DNA of 64,000 nucleotides from Spyradocola sp034113365 (GTDB lineage Bacteria > Bacillota > Clostridia > Christensenellales > UBA1750): contig JAXEXP010000158.1 in NCBI GenBank assembly GCA_034113365.1, forward strand, positions 18,174-82,173, written 5' to 3'. Of this stretch, positions 48,040 through 58,600 are shown in pieces; position 1 is the stretch's first letter, and every line of letters begins with the position of its first letter. The notes beneath the pieces were generated by a model. The model worked only from the letters and a program-made list of their open reading frames with translations, did no database searches and was not told the origin of the DNA. Made by a program: the position numbers and the translations under genes.

Positions 48040-48993
48040 TTACGCGCGGAAGATGCGGTCGTAGGCGGCGTCAATGGCGGCCAGCTCCTCAGCGGTCAGG
48101 TCCCAATCGCCCGCCTCGGCGTTCATGATGGCCTGATCGACGTTCTTGGAGCCGGTCAGCGCGCTGGTCATGCCGGGCTGCTGGGAGACCCAGTTGATGG
48201 ACACGTGCGCCACGGGCTTGCCGTGCGCCTCTGCGATTTCACGCAAAGTCTTTAGCAGCTCCTGCGTCTTGGACCAGAAGGGCTCCTCAAAGAAGGGGTA
48301 GAAGCCGGCGCGCTTATCGCCCTCCTCGGGCTTCGGGGGCTCCTTGAACTTGCCGGTGAGCACGCCCGCGCCCAGCGAACCGTAGGAGAGCACACCGAGG
48401 TTCTTCTCGCGGCAGAAGGGCAGCACGTCCTTCTCGATGTCGCGCTCGAGCAGGCTGTACTGCGGCTGGGTGGAGACGATCTGCCCACAGCCGAGCGTGC
48501 GCTCCAGCAGCGGCACGTCGAAGTTGGACACGCCGATGTAGCGGATCTTGCCCTGCTTCTGCAGCTTGAGCAGCGCCTCCATCGACTCCTCGATGGGGGT
48601 GTCGGCGTCCGGCCAGTGGATCTGGTACAGGTCGATGTAGTCGGTGCCCAGGCGGCGCAGGGACTGCTCGATCTCCCACGCGATGCCCTCGGGTTTTAAG
48701 CAGCGGCCCTTGCCGCCGTTGGGATGGGCGCCGTAGGCCAGGCCCACCTTGGTAGCGAGCACGACCTTGTCTCTGCGGCCCTTGATGGCCTTGCCCACCA
48801 GCTCCTCGGAGTGGCCGCGGCCGTAGATGGGCGCGGTGTCGATCAGGTTGACGCCGTGGTCCAGCGACGCGCACAGCGAGTCGACGCACTTCTTGTCGTC
48901 GGTGGCGCCGAAGAAGTCGCCGCCCATCGCCCAGGTGCCCGCGCCGACGGCGGATACGATCAGGTCGCTGTTGCCCAGCCGGTTCATTCTCAT
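48040..48993 (-). CDS. Aldo/keto reductase
   Basis: A 317-residue NADPH-dependent oxidoreductase with the TIM-barrel tetrad: Asp and Tyr in LIDTAPIYGRGHSEELVG, Lys in VVLATKVG and His in YQIHWPDAD. The C-terminal cofactor part has GSLGAGVLTGKF and VSQQPGMTSALTGSKN. Closest in character to general-stress YajO/IolS-type reductases. AAGGGGG precedes the start. Physiological substrate unknown. Confidence 0.9.
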   Translation of the reverse strand: MRMNRLGNSDLIVSAVGAGTWAMGGDFFGATDDKKCVDSLCASLDHGVNLIDTAPIYGRGHSEELVGKAIKGRRDKVVLATKVGLAYGAHPNGGKGRCLKPEGIAWEIEQSLRRLGTDYIDLYQIHWPDADTPIEESMEALLKLQKQGKIRYIGVSNFDVPLLERTLGCGQIVSTQPQYSLLERDIEKDVLPFCREKNLGVLSYGSLGAGVLTGKFKEPPKPEEGDKRAGFYPFFEEPFWSKTQELLKTLREIAEAHGKPVAHVSINWVSQQPGMTSALTGSKNVDQAIMNAEAGDWDLTAEELAAIDAAYDRIFRA

Positions 48994-49091
48994 AGTCTCG
49001 TTCCCCCTTGTGTTCTGTGTCGGTGAAAAAGGTTCTGCTACGCCCCATTATACCACAGCGCGGACGCAGTTGTACAGGGGGCGCGGCGCCA

Positions 49092-49835
49092 TCAGTTCAG
49101 CGCGGCGTACTCCTCCAGGCACCAGCCGTTTTCATGGATGACCTTTGCGGCCTCCTTGCCGACGTAGCGGTAGTGCCACGACTCATAGGGCACGCCGGTG
49201 AGCGCCTCCTTGCCCTCGGGGTAGCGCAGGATGTAGCCGTACTCCCAGCAGTGTTCGCTGAGCCACGCAAACTGCGGCGTCTGAGCAAAGTCCGCCTTGT
49301 CGGTGCGGGTGGTCACGTCAAAGGTCAGGCCGTACTCGTGCTCGCTCTCGCCGGGGGCGTTGACGTAGCCGGTGTCGCTCTCCTCGTAGAGCGTCTGCTG
49401 GTACTCGCGCGTGCGGTAGCCGCTGGAGATGATGAAGTCCGAAACGCCATCTTCTTTGGCCGCGGTGAACATCGCCTGCGCGGCCTCGTAGGCGGGCATG
49501 CGCAGATCGATGCTGACCCGGGCCAGCTCAAAGGCGCGGTCCTTGTGCTCGTAGAGGTTGGTCAGGTCGCCGGGCACATAGTCCTCCTCCAGCGGGAAGC
49601 GCGCCGACACGATGCGCGTCAGCTCGTCGCCGCTCTGCCTGTAGGGGAAGTTCTCGTCGGTCGTCACGGTGACGGTGCGGTTCTGTCGGGTCAGCGCCTT
49701 TTTGACGCCGGACACCCAGTCGGGGCGCACGCAGGCCACCGTCGCCGCCGCGCCCGCCAGCAGGATCAGCAGAATGCAGATCAGGGAGATGGTCCATCTC
49801 ACCCGATTGTTTACCTTCAGTCTCGTATTGCTCAT
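49092..49835 (-). CDS. VanY-type D-alanyl-D-alanine carboxypeptidase (M15)
   Basis: A 247-residue membrane-anchored peptidase. One N-terminal transmembrane helix (WTISLICILLILLAGAAATVA) places the domain outside. Zinc ligands are seen in SGYRTREYQQTLY...SEHEYGLTFDV (His and Asp) and ESWHYRYVG (Glu and His). Such enzymes trim D-Ala from peptidoglycan stem peptides. No vanR/S, vanH or vanA genes are near, so a housekeeping wall role is more likely than vancomycin resistance. AAAGG site precedes the start. Confidence 0.9.
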   Translation of the reverse strand: MSNTRLKVNNRVRWTISLICILLILLAGAAATVACVRPDWVSGVKKALTRQNRTVTVTTDENFPYRQSGDELTRIVSARFPLEEDYVPGDLTNLYEHKDRAFELARVSIDLRMPAYEAAQAMFTAAKEDGVSDFIISSGYRTREYQQTLYEESDTGYVNAPGESEHEYGLTFDVTTRTDKADFAQTPQFAWLSEHCWEYGYILRYPEGKEALTGVPYESWHYRYVGKEAAKVIHENGWCLEEYAALN

Positions 49836-49902
49836 GGAATTTGCGACCTTTCCTCTCAGTTTCTTCCACCATTAGTCAATAACGAGACGGCTCCGCGCTT
49901 TG

Positions 49903-50718
49903 TTACAGCGCGCACAGCGCTTTGTAGTTGTCCGCAAGGTCGCGCAGCGTCAGCTCGCGGCCCGTTCTGCGGCCGGGAGAAGGCTTGAGCGACAGCTCGT
50001 ACATCCACGGCCCCGCGTAGTCCAGCGCCTCCAGCTGCGCGATGATCGCCTTCCAGCCGATGCTGCCCTCGCCGGGCAGCTGATGCCGCTCGTCCACAAA
50101 GTCGTAGTCCGACACATGCAGCGTGACCACCTTCGGGCCGATGGCGCGCAGGTAGTGCTCGTGCGTCTCGCGCAGCAGGTGGTTGGTGTCAAAGCAGCTG
50201 CGCAGCGCGGGGTGGGCGGCCAGCAGCTGCGCCATTTCCTCGGAGCAGTTGCCCGGGCAGGTGCGCGGCAGCTCCTCGACGCACAGCGTAACGCCCTGTG
50301 TCAGCGCCAGCTCGGCCAGCGCATGCAGGTTCTCCGCGGCCTCGACAAGGCGCGCGGGGCGGTCGGAGTCGGCGGTGGGCTCGGTGCCGGGGTGGATCAC
50401 GCAATGGCGGATGCCTACGTCGCCACACCTGCGGATGAGCTCGGAATCCATCGCAAGCGCGCGCTGCCGGACCGCGGGGTCGGCGTGGGCGATGGCCACG
50501 GCGTTGTCGTAGGGCAGGTGCAGGCTCCACAGCTCCACGCCCGTCTCGCGCGACGCCTGCGCCATCGCGGCAAAGTCCACCTCGCCGTAGCGGTCCCACG
50601 GCAGCGAGATCTCCATCGCCTCCAGCCCCGCCTCGGCATAGGCGCGCACCAGCTGCGGCGTCGCCTGCCGCACGCACGCGGTGGACGCGCCCACCTTCCA
50701 GTCCTTCATCTTCGTCAT
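49903..50718 (-). CDS. Sugar-phosphate isomerase/epimerase (xylose isomerase-like TIM barrel)
   Basis: A 271-residue AP-endonuclease-2-type barrel. Metal-ligand candidates appear in order: HLPYDNAVAIAH, VIHPGTEP, VEELPRTCPGN, CFDTNHLL, LHVSDYDFVDERHQLPGEG and MYELSLKP. Such proteins isomerise or epimerise sugars and inositols. The ATG at 50718 has AAAGGGGAG ten bases ahead; a longer frame would pass through the leader terminator. The gene is preceded by an unusually long leader (50719-50969). Confidence 0.85.
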   Translation of the reverse strand: MTKMKDWKVGASTACVRQATPQLVRAYAEAGLEAMEISLPWDRYGEVDFAAMAQASRETGVELWSLHLPYDNAVAIAHADPAVRQRALAMDSELIRRCGDVGIRHCVIHPGTEPTADSDRPARLVEAAENLHALAELALTQGVTLCVEELPRTCPGNCSEEMAQLLAAHPALRSCFDTNHLLRETHEHYLRAIGPKVVTLHVSDYDFVDERHQLPGEGSIGWKAIIAQLEALDYAGPWMYELSLKPSPGRRTGRELTLRDLADNYKALCAL

Positions 50719-50739
50719 CTCAGCGCTCCCCTTTCGCAT

Positions 50740-50774
50740 AAAAAAATTGCGCGGCAACCCTTTTGTTACCGCGC
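50740..50774 (-). terminator. Intrinsic terminator inside the leader of the isomerase gene
   Basis: Minus strand: GCGCGGTAAC pairs with GTTGCCGCGC over a six-base loop AAAAGG, then AA and a run of seven T. It lies 21 bases before the isomerase ATG and some 195 bases after the promoter, so it either ends a small RNA or attenuates the gene. Confidence 0.85.
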
Positions 50775-50969
50775 AGGCCATCGTATATGTATTGATGGCA
50801 CCCCCCGCTGCCGTTGTTCTGCAATGGGCCTTCCATCTGCGCCACCGCACGGCATATTTATGTTTTTATATCTTTTTATTGAGACATTTTACCTTTTCTC
50901 CAACCGATTTCCGACCGGCGTTTGAAAAAGTCGCTGTCGTGATTTGAACAGCATGCTCTTTTGTTTACA
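50775..50969 (-). ncRNA. Structured leader or small RNA of about 195 nt, family unknown
   Basis: The transcript from the promoter at 50976-51004 runs about 195 nt before the terminator at 50740-50774. It is AT-rich in its first half and GC-rich in its second, with possible stems (GAGA/TCTC, CCATC/GATGG near the 3' end). It holds no convincing reading frame. It does not show conserved elements of T-boxes, SRP RNA, RNase P or riboswitches that I can recall. This region and the two elements around it account for most of the gap 50719-51185. Confidence 0.5.
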
Positions 50970-50975
50970 GTGGTT

Positions 50976-51004
50976 ATTATAAGGGCTTTTCCGCGCATTG
51001 TCAA
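50976..51004 (-). promoter_or_regulatory. Consensus promoter of the long-leader transcript
   Basis: Minus strand: -35 TTGACA (50999-51004), 17-base spacer, -10 TATAAT (50976-50981), a perfect match. Such strength is more usual for stable RNA than for a metabolic gene. Confidence 0.88.
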
Positions 51005-51125
51005 TTATATGATTTTATCATATACAAAAATATGAAGATTATTTCCCTTGTCCGCAAATGATAGGAAACAGAACAAAAAACCCTTGAAAACGGCATTTTC
51101 AGCGCATTGTTCCGCAGCGCAGAAC

Positions 51126-51171
51126 AAAAGGCGGCGGCTGCGCAGCAAAAAGATTTTGCGCAGCCGCCGCC
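51126..51171 (-). terminator. Intrinsic terminator of the activase genes
   Basis: A 15-bp perfect stem of GGCGGCGGCTGCGCA type (51130-51144 with 51157-51171), followed on the minus strand by TTTTGTT. It is 15 bases beyond the stop of the gene at 51186. Confidence 0.85.
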
Positions 51172-51185
51172 CGCGTCCGCCGCCG

Positions 51186-52449
<1,264 letters not shown>

Positions 52450-52463
<14 letters not shown>

Positions 52464-55383
52464 AGCCTCCCTTCTCGCCGATGGCCGAGAACAGCGAGCG
52501 CAGGCGGATCTTCACCGCGCCCAGGTTCGTGATCTCGTCGATCTTGATCTGCGTGTAGATGCGGTCGCTGCCCTCGAGGATGCGGCGCACCTCGTCGGTG
52601 GTGATGGCGTCCACACCGCAGCCGAAGGACACCAGCTGCACCAGATTGATGTGCGGATCGCCCGACTGCGCGATGAACCGCGCCGCGGCGTAGAGGCGGG
52701 AGTGGTAGGTCCACTGGTTGAGCACCGTGGTGGGCGCCTTGACGTACTCGTCGCCCAGCGAATCCTCTGACACCACCACCGCGCCGGAATCCGCGATAAA
52801 CCCGTCGATGCCATGGTTGATCTCGCCGTCCAGGTGGTAGGGCCGCCCGGCCAGTACGATGACGGGCAGGCCGCGCTCGCGCGCCAAACGCAGGTATTCC
52901 TCGCCCTTGTCCCGCACCTTGCGCATGTGCTCGTCATAGGCGGCGTAGGCCTTTTTCGCCGCGCGGCGCACCATGGGCAGCGTGATGTCCTGCCCGAACT
53001 CGCGCTGCAGGATGGCGCACATCTTCTTGGGGAAGTCGTACGGGCGGTGGATGCCCACGTAGTCCTTGATGAAGCGCACGGACTTGACGCTCTTCATGTT
53101 GGAGATGATGACCTCGGGGTAGTAGGCCACCACGGGGCAGTTGTAGTGGTTGTCGCCCAGGTGCTCGTCGAAGTTGTAGCTCATGCAGGGGTAGAAGATG
53201 GCGTCAACGCCCGCGTCCACCAGCGCCTGCACGTGGCCGTGCATCAGCTTGGCGGGATAGCAGGCGGTGTCCGACGGGATGGACGCCTGCCCCAGGTGGT
53301 AGAGCTGCTTGGTGGTCTTGGGCGAGAGCTTGACGCCGAAGCCCAGGTCGGTAAAGAAGGTGTGCCAGAAGGGCAGCAGCTCGTAGAAGTTCAGCCCCAT
53401 GGGCAGGCCGATGGTCTGCCGCGTGCCGGGCTTGTCGCCGAACTGCGCAAGCTGCTCGCGCTTGTAGTCATAGAGGTTGTAGCGCTCGGCGCTGCGCTGG
53501 GTGGCCAGCGGCTTGGCGCACTGGTTGCCGCCGATGAACTTCTTGCCGTCGGCGAAGGTATTGATGGTCAGGCGGCAGTGGTTGGTGCAGCCCTTGCAGG
53601 TGACGGCCTGCACCTGATGGGTGAAGCCCTCCAGCTCCTCGGCGGTGAGCAGGGAGCTGCCGCCCTCCCTGCGGTGCGCGCGGGCGTAGAGCGCGGCGCC
53701 CACCGCGCCCATCAGCCCCGCCAGCGAGGGGCGGATGACGTCGCGGCCGATCTCCTGCTCAAAGGCGCGCAGCACGGCGTCGTTTAAGAACGTGCCGCCC
53801 TGCACCACGATGTGCCGGCCCAGCTCCTCGACGCTGCCCACGCGGATGACCTTGTACAGCGCGTTCTTGACCACGGAGATGGACAGCCCCGCCGAGATGT
53901 TCTCGATGGACGCGCCGTCCTTCTGCGCCTGCTTGACGGAGGAGTTCATGAACACCGTGCAGCGCGAGCCCAGGTCCACGGGCTTGTCGGCGAACAGGCC
54001 CTTCTGGGCGAAGTCCTCGATGGTATACCCCAGCGCGCCCGCGAAGGTCTGCAGGAAGCTGCCGCAGCCCGAGGAGCAGGCCTCGTTGAGGAATATGTTG
54101 TCAATGACGCCGTTCTTGATTTTGAAGCACTTGATGTCCTGCCCGCCGATGTCGATGATGAAGTCCACCTGCGGGTCGAACTTGCTGGCGGCGGTAAAGT
54201 GCGCGATGGTCTCGACGATGCCGCAGTCGGCGTGGAACGCGTTCTTGATGATCTCCTCGCCGTAGCCGGTGGAGGCCGCCGCCTGAATTTTGATGCCGGG
54301 GAACTTGCGGTAGACGTCCTGCAGGAAGGTGCGCACCAGCGGCACGGGGTTGCCGCTGTTTGGCATGTAGCGGTAGAAGGCGACGTTGTCCTGCGAATCC
54401 AGCACCACGGCCTTGACGGTGGTGGAGCCCGCGTCGATACCGATGACGGCCAGGTTATCGGGCTGCAAGGCGCCCGTGACGGTCATCTCGTCGCGGCCGT
54501 GGCGGTCGCAGAAGGCCTCGTACTCCTCCTTGCTCTCAAACAGCGGGCGGCAGCCCACGTAGGTGCCCCGCGCGCTGTAATTCTCTATCTTTTTGGTGAT
54601 GCTCTCCATGTCGAAGGGCTCGCCGTCGGCCTGCAGCGCCGCGCCCAGCGCCACGAAGTACAGCGAGTTTTCGGGCAGCAGGCCCTGCGTGCCCAGCGCC
54701 TCGTCAAAGGCGGCGCGCAGCTCGGAAAAGAAGGTCAACGGGCCGCCCAGGTACACCACGTGCCCCGCGATCTCGCGGCCCTGCGCAAGGCCGGCTATGG
54801 TCTGGTTGACCACCGCGGTGAAGATGGACGCGCAGACGTCCTCCTTGCGCGCGCACTGGTTGAGCAGCGGCTGGATGTCGGACTTGGCGAACACGCCGCA
54901 GCGCGACGCGATGGAGTAGATCTTGTTCTTGTGCTTGGACAGCTCGTTCATCTGGTCGGGCTCCACGCGCAGGAGCGTTGCCATCTGGTCGATGAACGCG
55001 CCGGTGCCGCCCGCGCAGGAGCCGTTCATGCGCACCTCGATGTTGCCCGAGGTGAACAGGATCTTGGCGTCCTCGCCGCCAAGCTCTATGACCACGTCGG
55101 TCTCGGGCAGCTCGCGGCGGATGGCCACGCGCGTGGCGTAGACCTCCTGCGCAAAGGGGATGCCCATGCCCTCGGCAAAGCCCATGCCCGCCGACCCCGA
55201 GATGCACAGCTGCACCCGGTGCTCCTGCGGCAGCTGCGCATGGATGGCGCGCAGCATGGCCGCGGCCTTCTGGGTGATCTGCGAATAGTGCCGCTGGTAA
55301 TCCTTGTATATGATCTCATTGCGCTCGGAGAGCACAACGCATTTGAGTGTGGTGGACCCCACGTCCAGGCCGATTCGTATCAT
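52450..55383 (-). CDS. Acyl-CoA dehydratase activase, tandem BcrAD ATPase domains plus DUF2229
   Basis: A 977-residue protein. Two ASKHA-type ATPase modules occur in tandem: GLDVGSTTLKCVVLSERNE with GGEDAKI and CAGGTGAFIDQMA, then GIDAGSTTVKAVVLDSQDN with IGGQDIKCFKI and CSSGCGSFLQTFA, whose cysteine should bind the bridging [4Fe-4S]. A cysteine pair CKGCTNHCRL (about residue 620) and DUF2229 follow. Activases inject an electron into 2-hydroxyacyl-CoA dehydratases at the cost of ATP. Its target is unknown; no obvious dehydratase genes are present besides the downstream part. AGGAGAA site before the start. Confidence 0.9.
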
Positions 55384-55569
55384 ACGACAAAATTCTCCTC
55401 GTCACACAAAAAAAGCATACAATTCGACATATAATGAGTATACACCACAAATTACACAAATAGAGCACTGTTATAGAAAATTAACAGGAAATTTCTGTGA
55501 ATAATGTATAAAGAATAATACGTTGTCACAACTAACTATAAGCTCTGCGCCACGCCGCAGCACAAAAGA

Positions 55570-55600
55570 ACGCCGGTGCAGCCTGCTGTGCACCGGCGTA
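55570..55600 (-). terminator. Intrinsic terminator of the polC operon
   Basis: ACGCCGGTGCA pairs with TGCACCGGCGT over eight bases, followed on the minus strand by TTCTTTTG, 25 bases after the polC stop. Confidence 0.8.
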
Positions 55601-55624
55601 TTTTGAGGGGTCTGTGCAGTTTTG

Positions 55625-58600
55625 TCAGAACAGGGAGACCTGCGAGGTCTCGGGCAGGCCGCCCAGCGCGCCGGCCAGGCGCAGCTGCTCGATGGTGCCT
55701 GAGGAGGCTGCGGCGCGTGCCTTCAGGTCCTCCACGGATATGAAGGGGCGGTTTTCCTCCACGGCCTGGCGGCAGGCGGCGTAGAGCGTCTCGGCCGCGG
55801 CGCCGCCCACGCCGGGCAGTCGGTTGAAGGGTGGGCGGATCTTGCCGTCCTCGATGATAAACTCGTCCGCGGTGGACTTGTACAGATCCACGGGCAGGAA
55901 GTCGAAGCCGCGGGCGCGCATCTCGTAGACCAGCTCGAGCAGCGTGTAGGTGTCGTCGTCCTTGGCGGTGCGCTCGAACTTGTTCAGCTTGTCGATGCGG
56001 TTCATCTCGGCGTCCAGCTCCTCGGGGCTGCCCAGCATCAGGATGGCGTCGAAGTTGTCCGCGCGGACGGTAAAGAACGTGGCGTAGTATTCCAGCGGGC
56101 GGTAGACCTTGAACCACGCAACGCGCAGCGCCATCATCACGTAGGCCGCCGCGTGGCCCTTGGGGAACATGTACTTGATCTTCTTGCACGAATCGATGTA
56201 GTGCTCGGGCACGTTCTTTTCGCGCATCGCGGCCTCCATCTCGGGGGTGAGGCCGCGGCCCTTTCGCACGGCCTCCATGGTGGTGAACGCCATCTTGGGC
56301 GCCACGCCCATGGAGATCAGGTAGTTCATGATGTCGTCGCGGGTGCAGAAGCAGTCGTTGAGCTTGCACACGCCCGAGAGAATCATGTCCTGCGCGTTGT
56401 TGAGCCATACGTCGGTGCCGTGGGACAGGCCGGAGATGCGGATCAGCTCAGCCATGGAGGAGGGCTTGGTGTCCTCCAGCATCTGCCGGACGAACTTGGT
56501 GCCAAACTCCGGGATGCCCAACGTTCCCTTGGTGACGCCGCGGATCTGGTTGGGCGCGAGGTCCAGCGGCTCGGGGCTGGAGAACAGCCCCAGCACCTTG
56601 GGGTCGTTGAGGGGCAGCTCGGTGGCCTTGATGCCCGTCAGGCGCTCGAGCATGTTGATCATGGTGGGGTCGTCGTGACCCAGCACGTCGAGCTTGACCA
56701 GTATGTCGTGCAGCGAGCCGAAGTCGAAATGCGTGGTGACGATGTCGCTGGTCTTGTCGTCGGCGGGGTGCTGGATGGGCGAGAACTGGTAGATGGTGTA
56801 CTCGTCCGGCACGATGACCATGCCCGCCGGGTGCTGGCCGGTGGTGCGCTTGACGCCCACGCAGCCCTGCACCAGCCGGTCCATCTCAACCGACGTGGCG
56901 CGGTGCCCCTTTTCCTCGCACCACTTCTTGACGTAGCCATAGGCGGTCTTTTCGGCCAAGGTGCCAATGGTGCCCGCCTTGAACACCTGCCCCTTGCCGA
57001 ACAGCTCCTTGACGTACTCGTGCGCGCGGTGCTGATAGATGCCCGAGAAGTTCAGATCAATATCGGGAACCTTGTCGCCGTTGAAGCCCAGGAACACCTC
57101 AAAGGGGATGTCGTAGCCGTTGTGCTTGAGGTCGGCGCCGCAGCGGGGACACTTGCGCTCGGGCAGGTCGATGCCGCAGGGATAGGTGTGCACGTCCACG
57201 TCAAAGTCGGAGAACTGGCAGTTGGGGCAGACGTAGTGCGGTGGCAGCGGGTTGACCTCGGTGATGTTGCACATGGTGGCGGCAAAGGAGGAGCCGACCG
57301 AGCCGCGCGAGCCCACGAGGAAGCCGTCCTCGTTGGACTTTTTGACCAGCAGATGCGCCGAATAGTACAGCGTGCCAAAGCCGTGGCCGAGTATGGACTT
57401 GAGCTCGCGCTCCAGCCGCGCCGACACGATCTCGGGCAGCGGGTCGCCGTAGAGGGCGCGGGCGTTCTCCCACGCCATGCGCTCGATCTCCTGCTCGGCG
57501 TTGGGCAGCTGGGGCTGGAAGGTCTCCTCGTCGCGCGGGTGCTTGGGGAACATCTTGACCTCGCCCACCATGTCCGCAATCTTTCGCGGGTTGTCGATGA
57601 CAACCTCCTGCGCGCGGTCGCCGAGGTACGCGAACTCGTCCAGCATCTCGCGCGTGGTGCGGAAGTAGAGCGGCGCCTGCTGGTCGGCGTCATCAAAGCC
57701 CATGCCCGTCATCAGGATCTCGCGGAACACGGCGTCCTCGGGGTCCATGAAGTGCACGTCGCAGGTGGCGCAGACGGGCTTGCCCAGCTTGTCGCCCAGC
57801 CGCAGCACGCGCTTGTTGAGCTCCTGCAGGCCCTTTTCGTCCTTGATGATGCCCTGCCGCACCATAAACGCGTTGTTGCCGGTAGGCTGGATCTCAAGAT
57901 AATCATAGAACGACGCGATGCGCTCGATGTCGCGCTCGGATTTGCCCTCCACCATCGCGCGGATCAGCTCGCCCGCCTCGCACGCGGAGCCCACGATCAG
58001 CCCCTCGCGGTATTTTTTCAGCTCGCTCTTGAGGATGTGTGGGCGGCGGTCGAAGTGCTTGAGGTGCGCGTCGGAGATCAGGCGGTAGAGGTGCTCCAGG
58101 CCCGTCCGGTCCTTGGCCAGCAGCACGATGTGGTACGACGTGCCCGCCGCCGCCACGCCCTCGCCCAGCCGGGCGTTCAGGTCGCGCAGCGTGGCCACGC
58201 CCTGCTCGTCGCGCGCCAGCTCCAGGAGCTTGACCAGCATGTGCGCGGTGGCGCGGGTGTCGAACAGCGCGCGGTGATGGGTGTCGAGCTTGACGCCCAG
58301 CCGCTTGCAGACGATGTCCAGCTTGTGGCGCTTTAAGTCCTTGAGCACGGCGCGCGCCAGCGGCAGCGTGTCCAGCACGGTCTCGGGCAGCTCCACGCCC
58401 GCCTTCTCCGCGTCGATGCGTAAGAAGCCGATGTCAAAGGACGCGTTGTGCGCGCAGACCACGTGTCCGCGGCAGAACTCCGCCAGCGCAGGCATCACCT
58501 CGCCCACGGAGGGCGCGCCGGCGACCATGTCGTCGGTGATGTTGTGCACCTTGATGGTCTCGGGCGGGATGCGCATGCCGGGGTTGACCATGGTGTGGTA

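Noticed and set aside
49092..49835. Vancomycin resistance because of the VanY-type gene
   Set aside because: No vanH, vanA/B, vanX or regulatory genes are present, and M15 carboxypeptidases are common wall enzymes.
50740..50774. AGGGTTGCCGCG resembling a T-box sequence
   Set aside because: In T-boxes this element is the 5' arm of the antiterminator; here it is the 3' arm of the terminator. No specifier loop was found and the gene is not an amino-acid gene.
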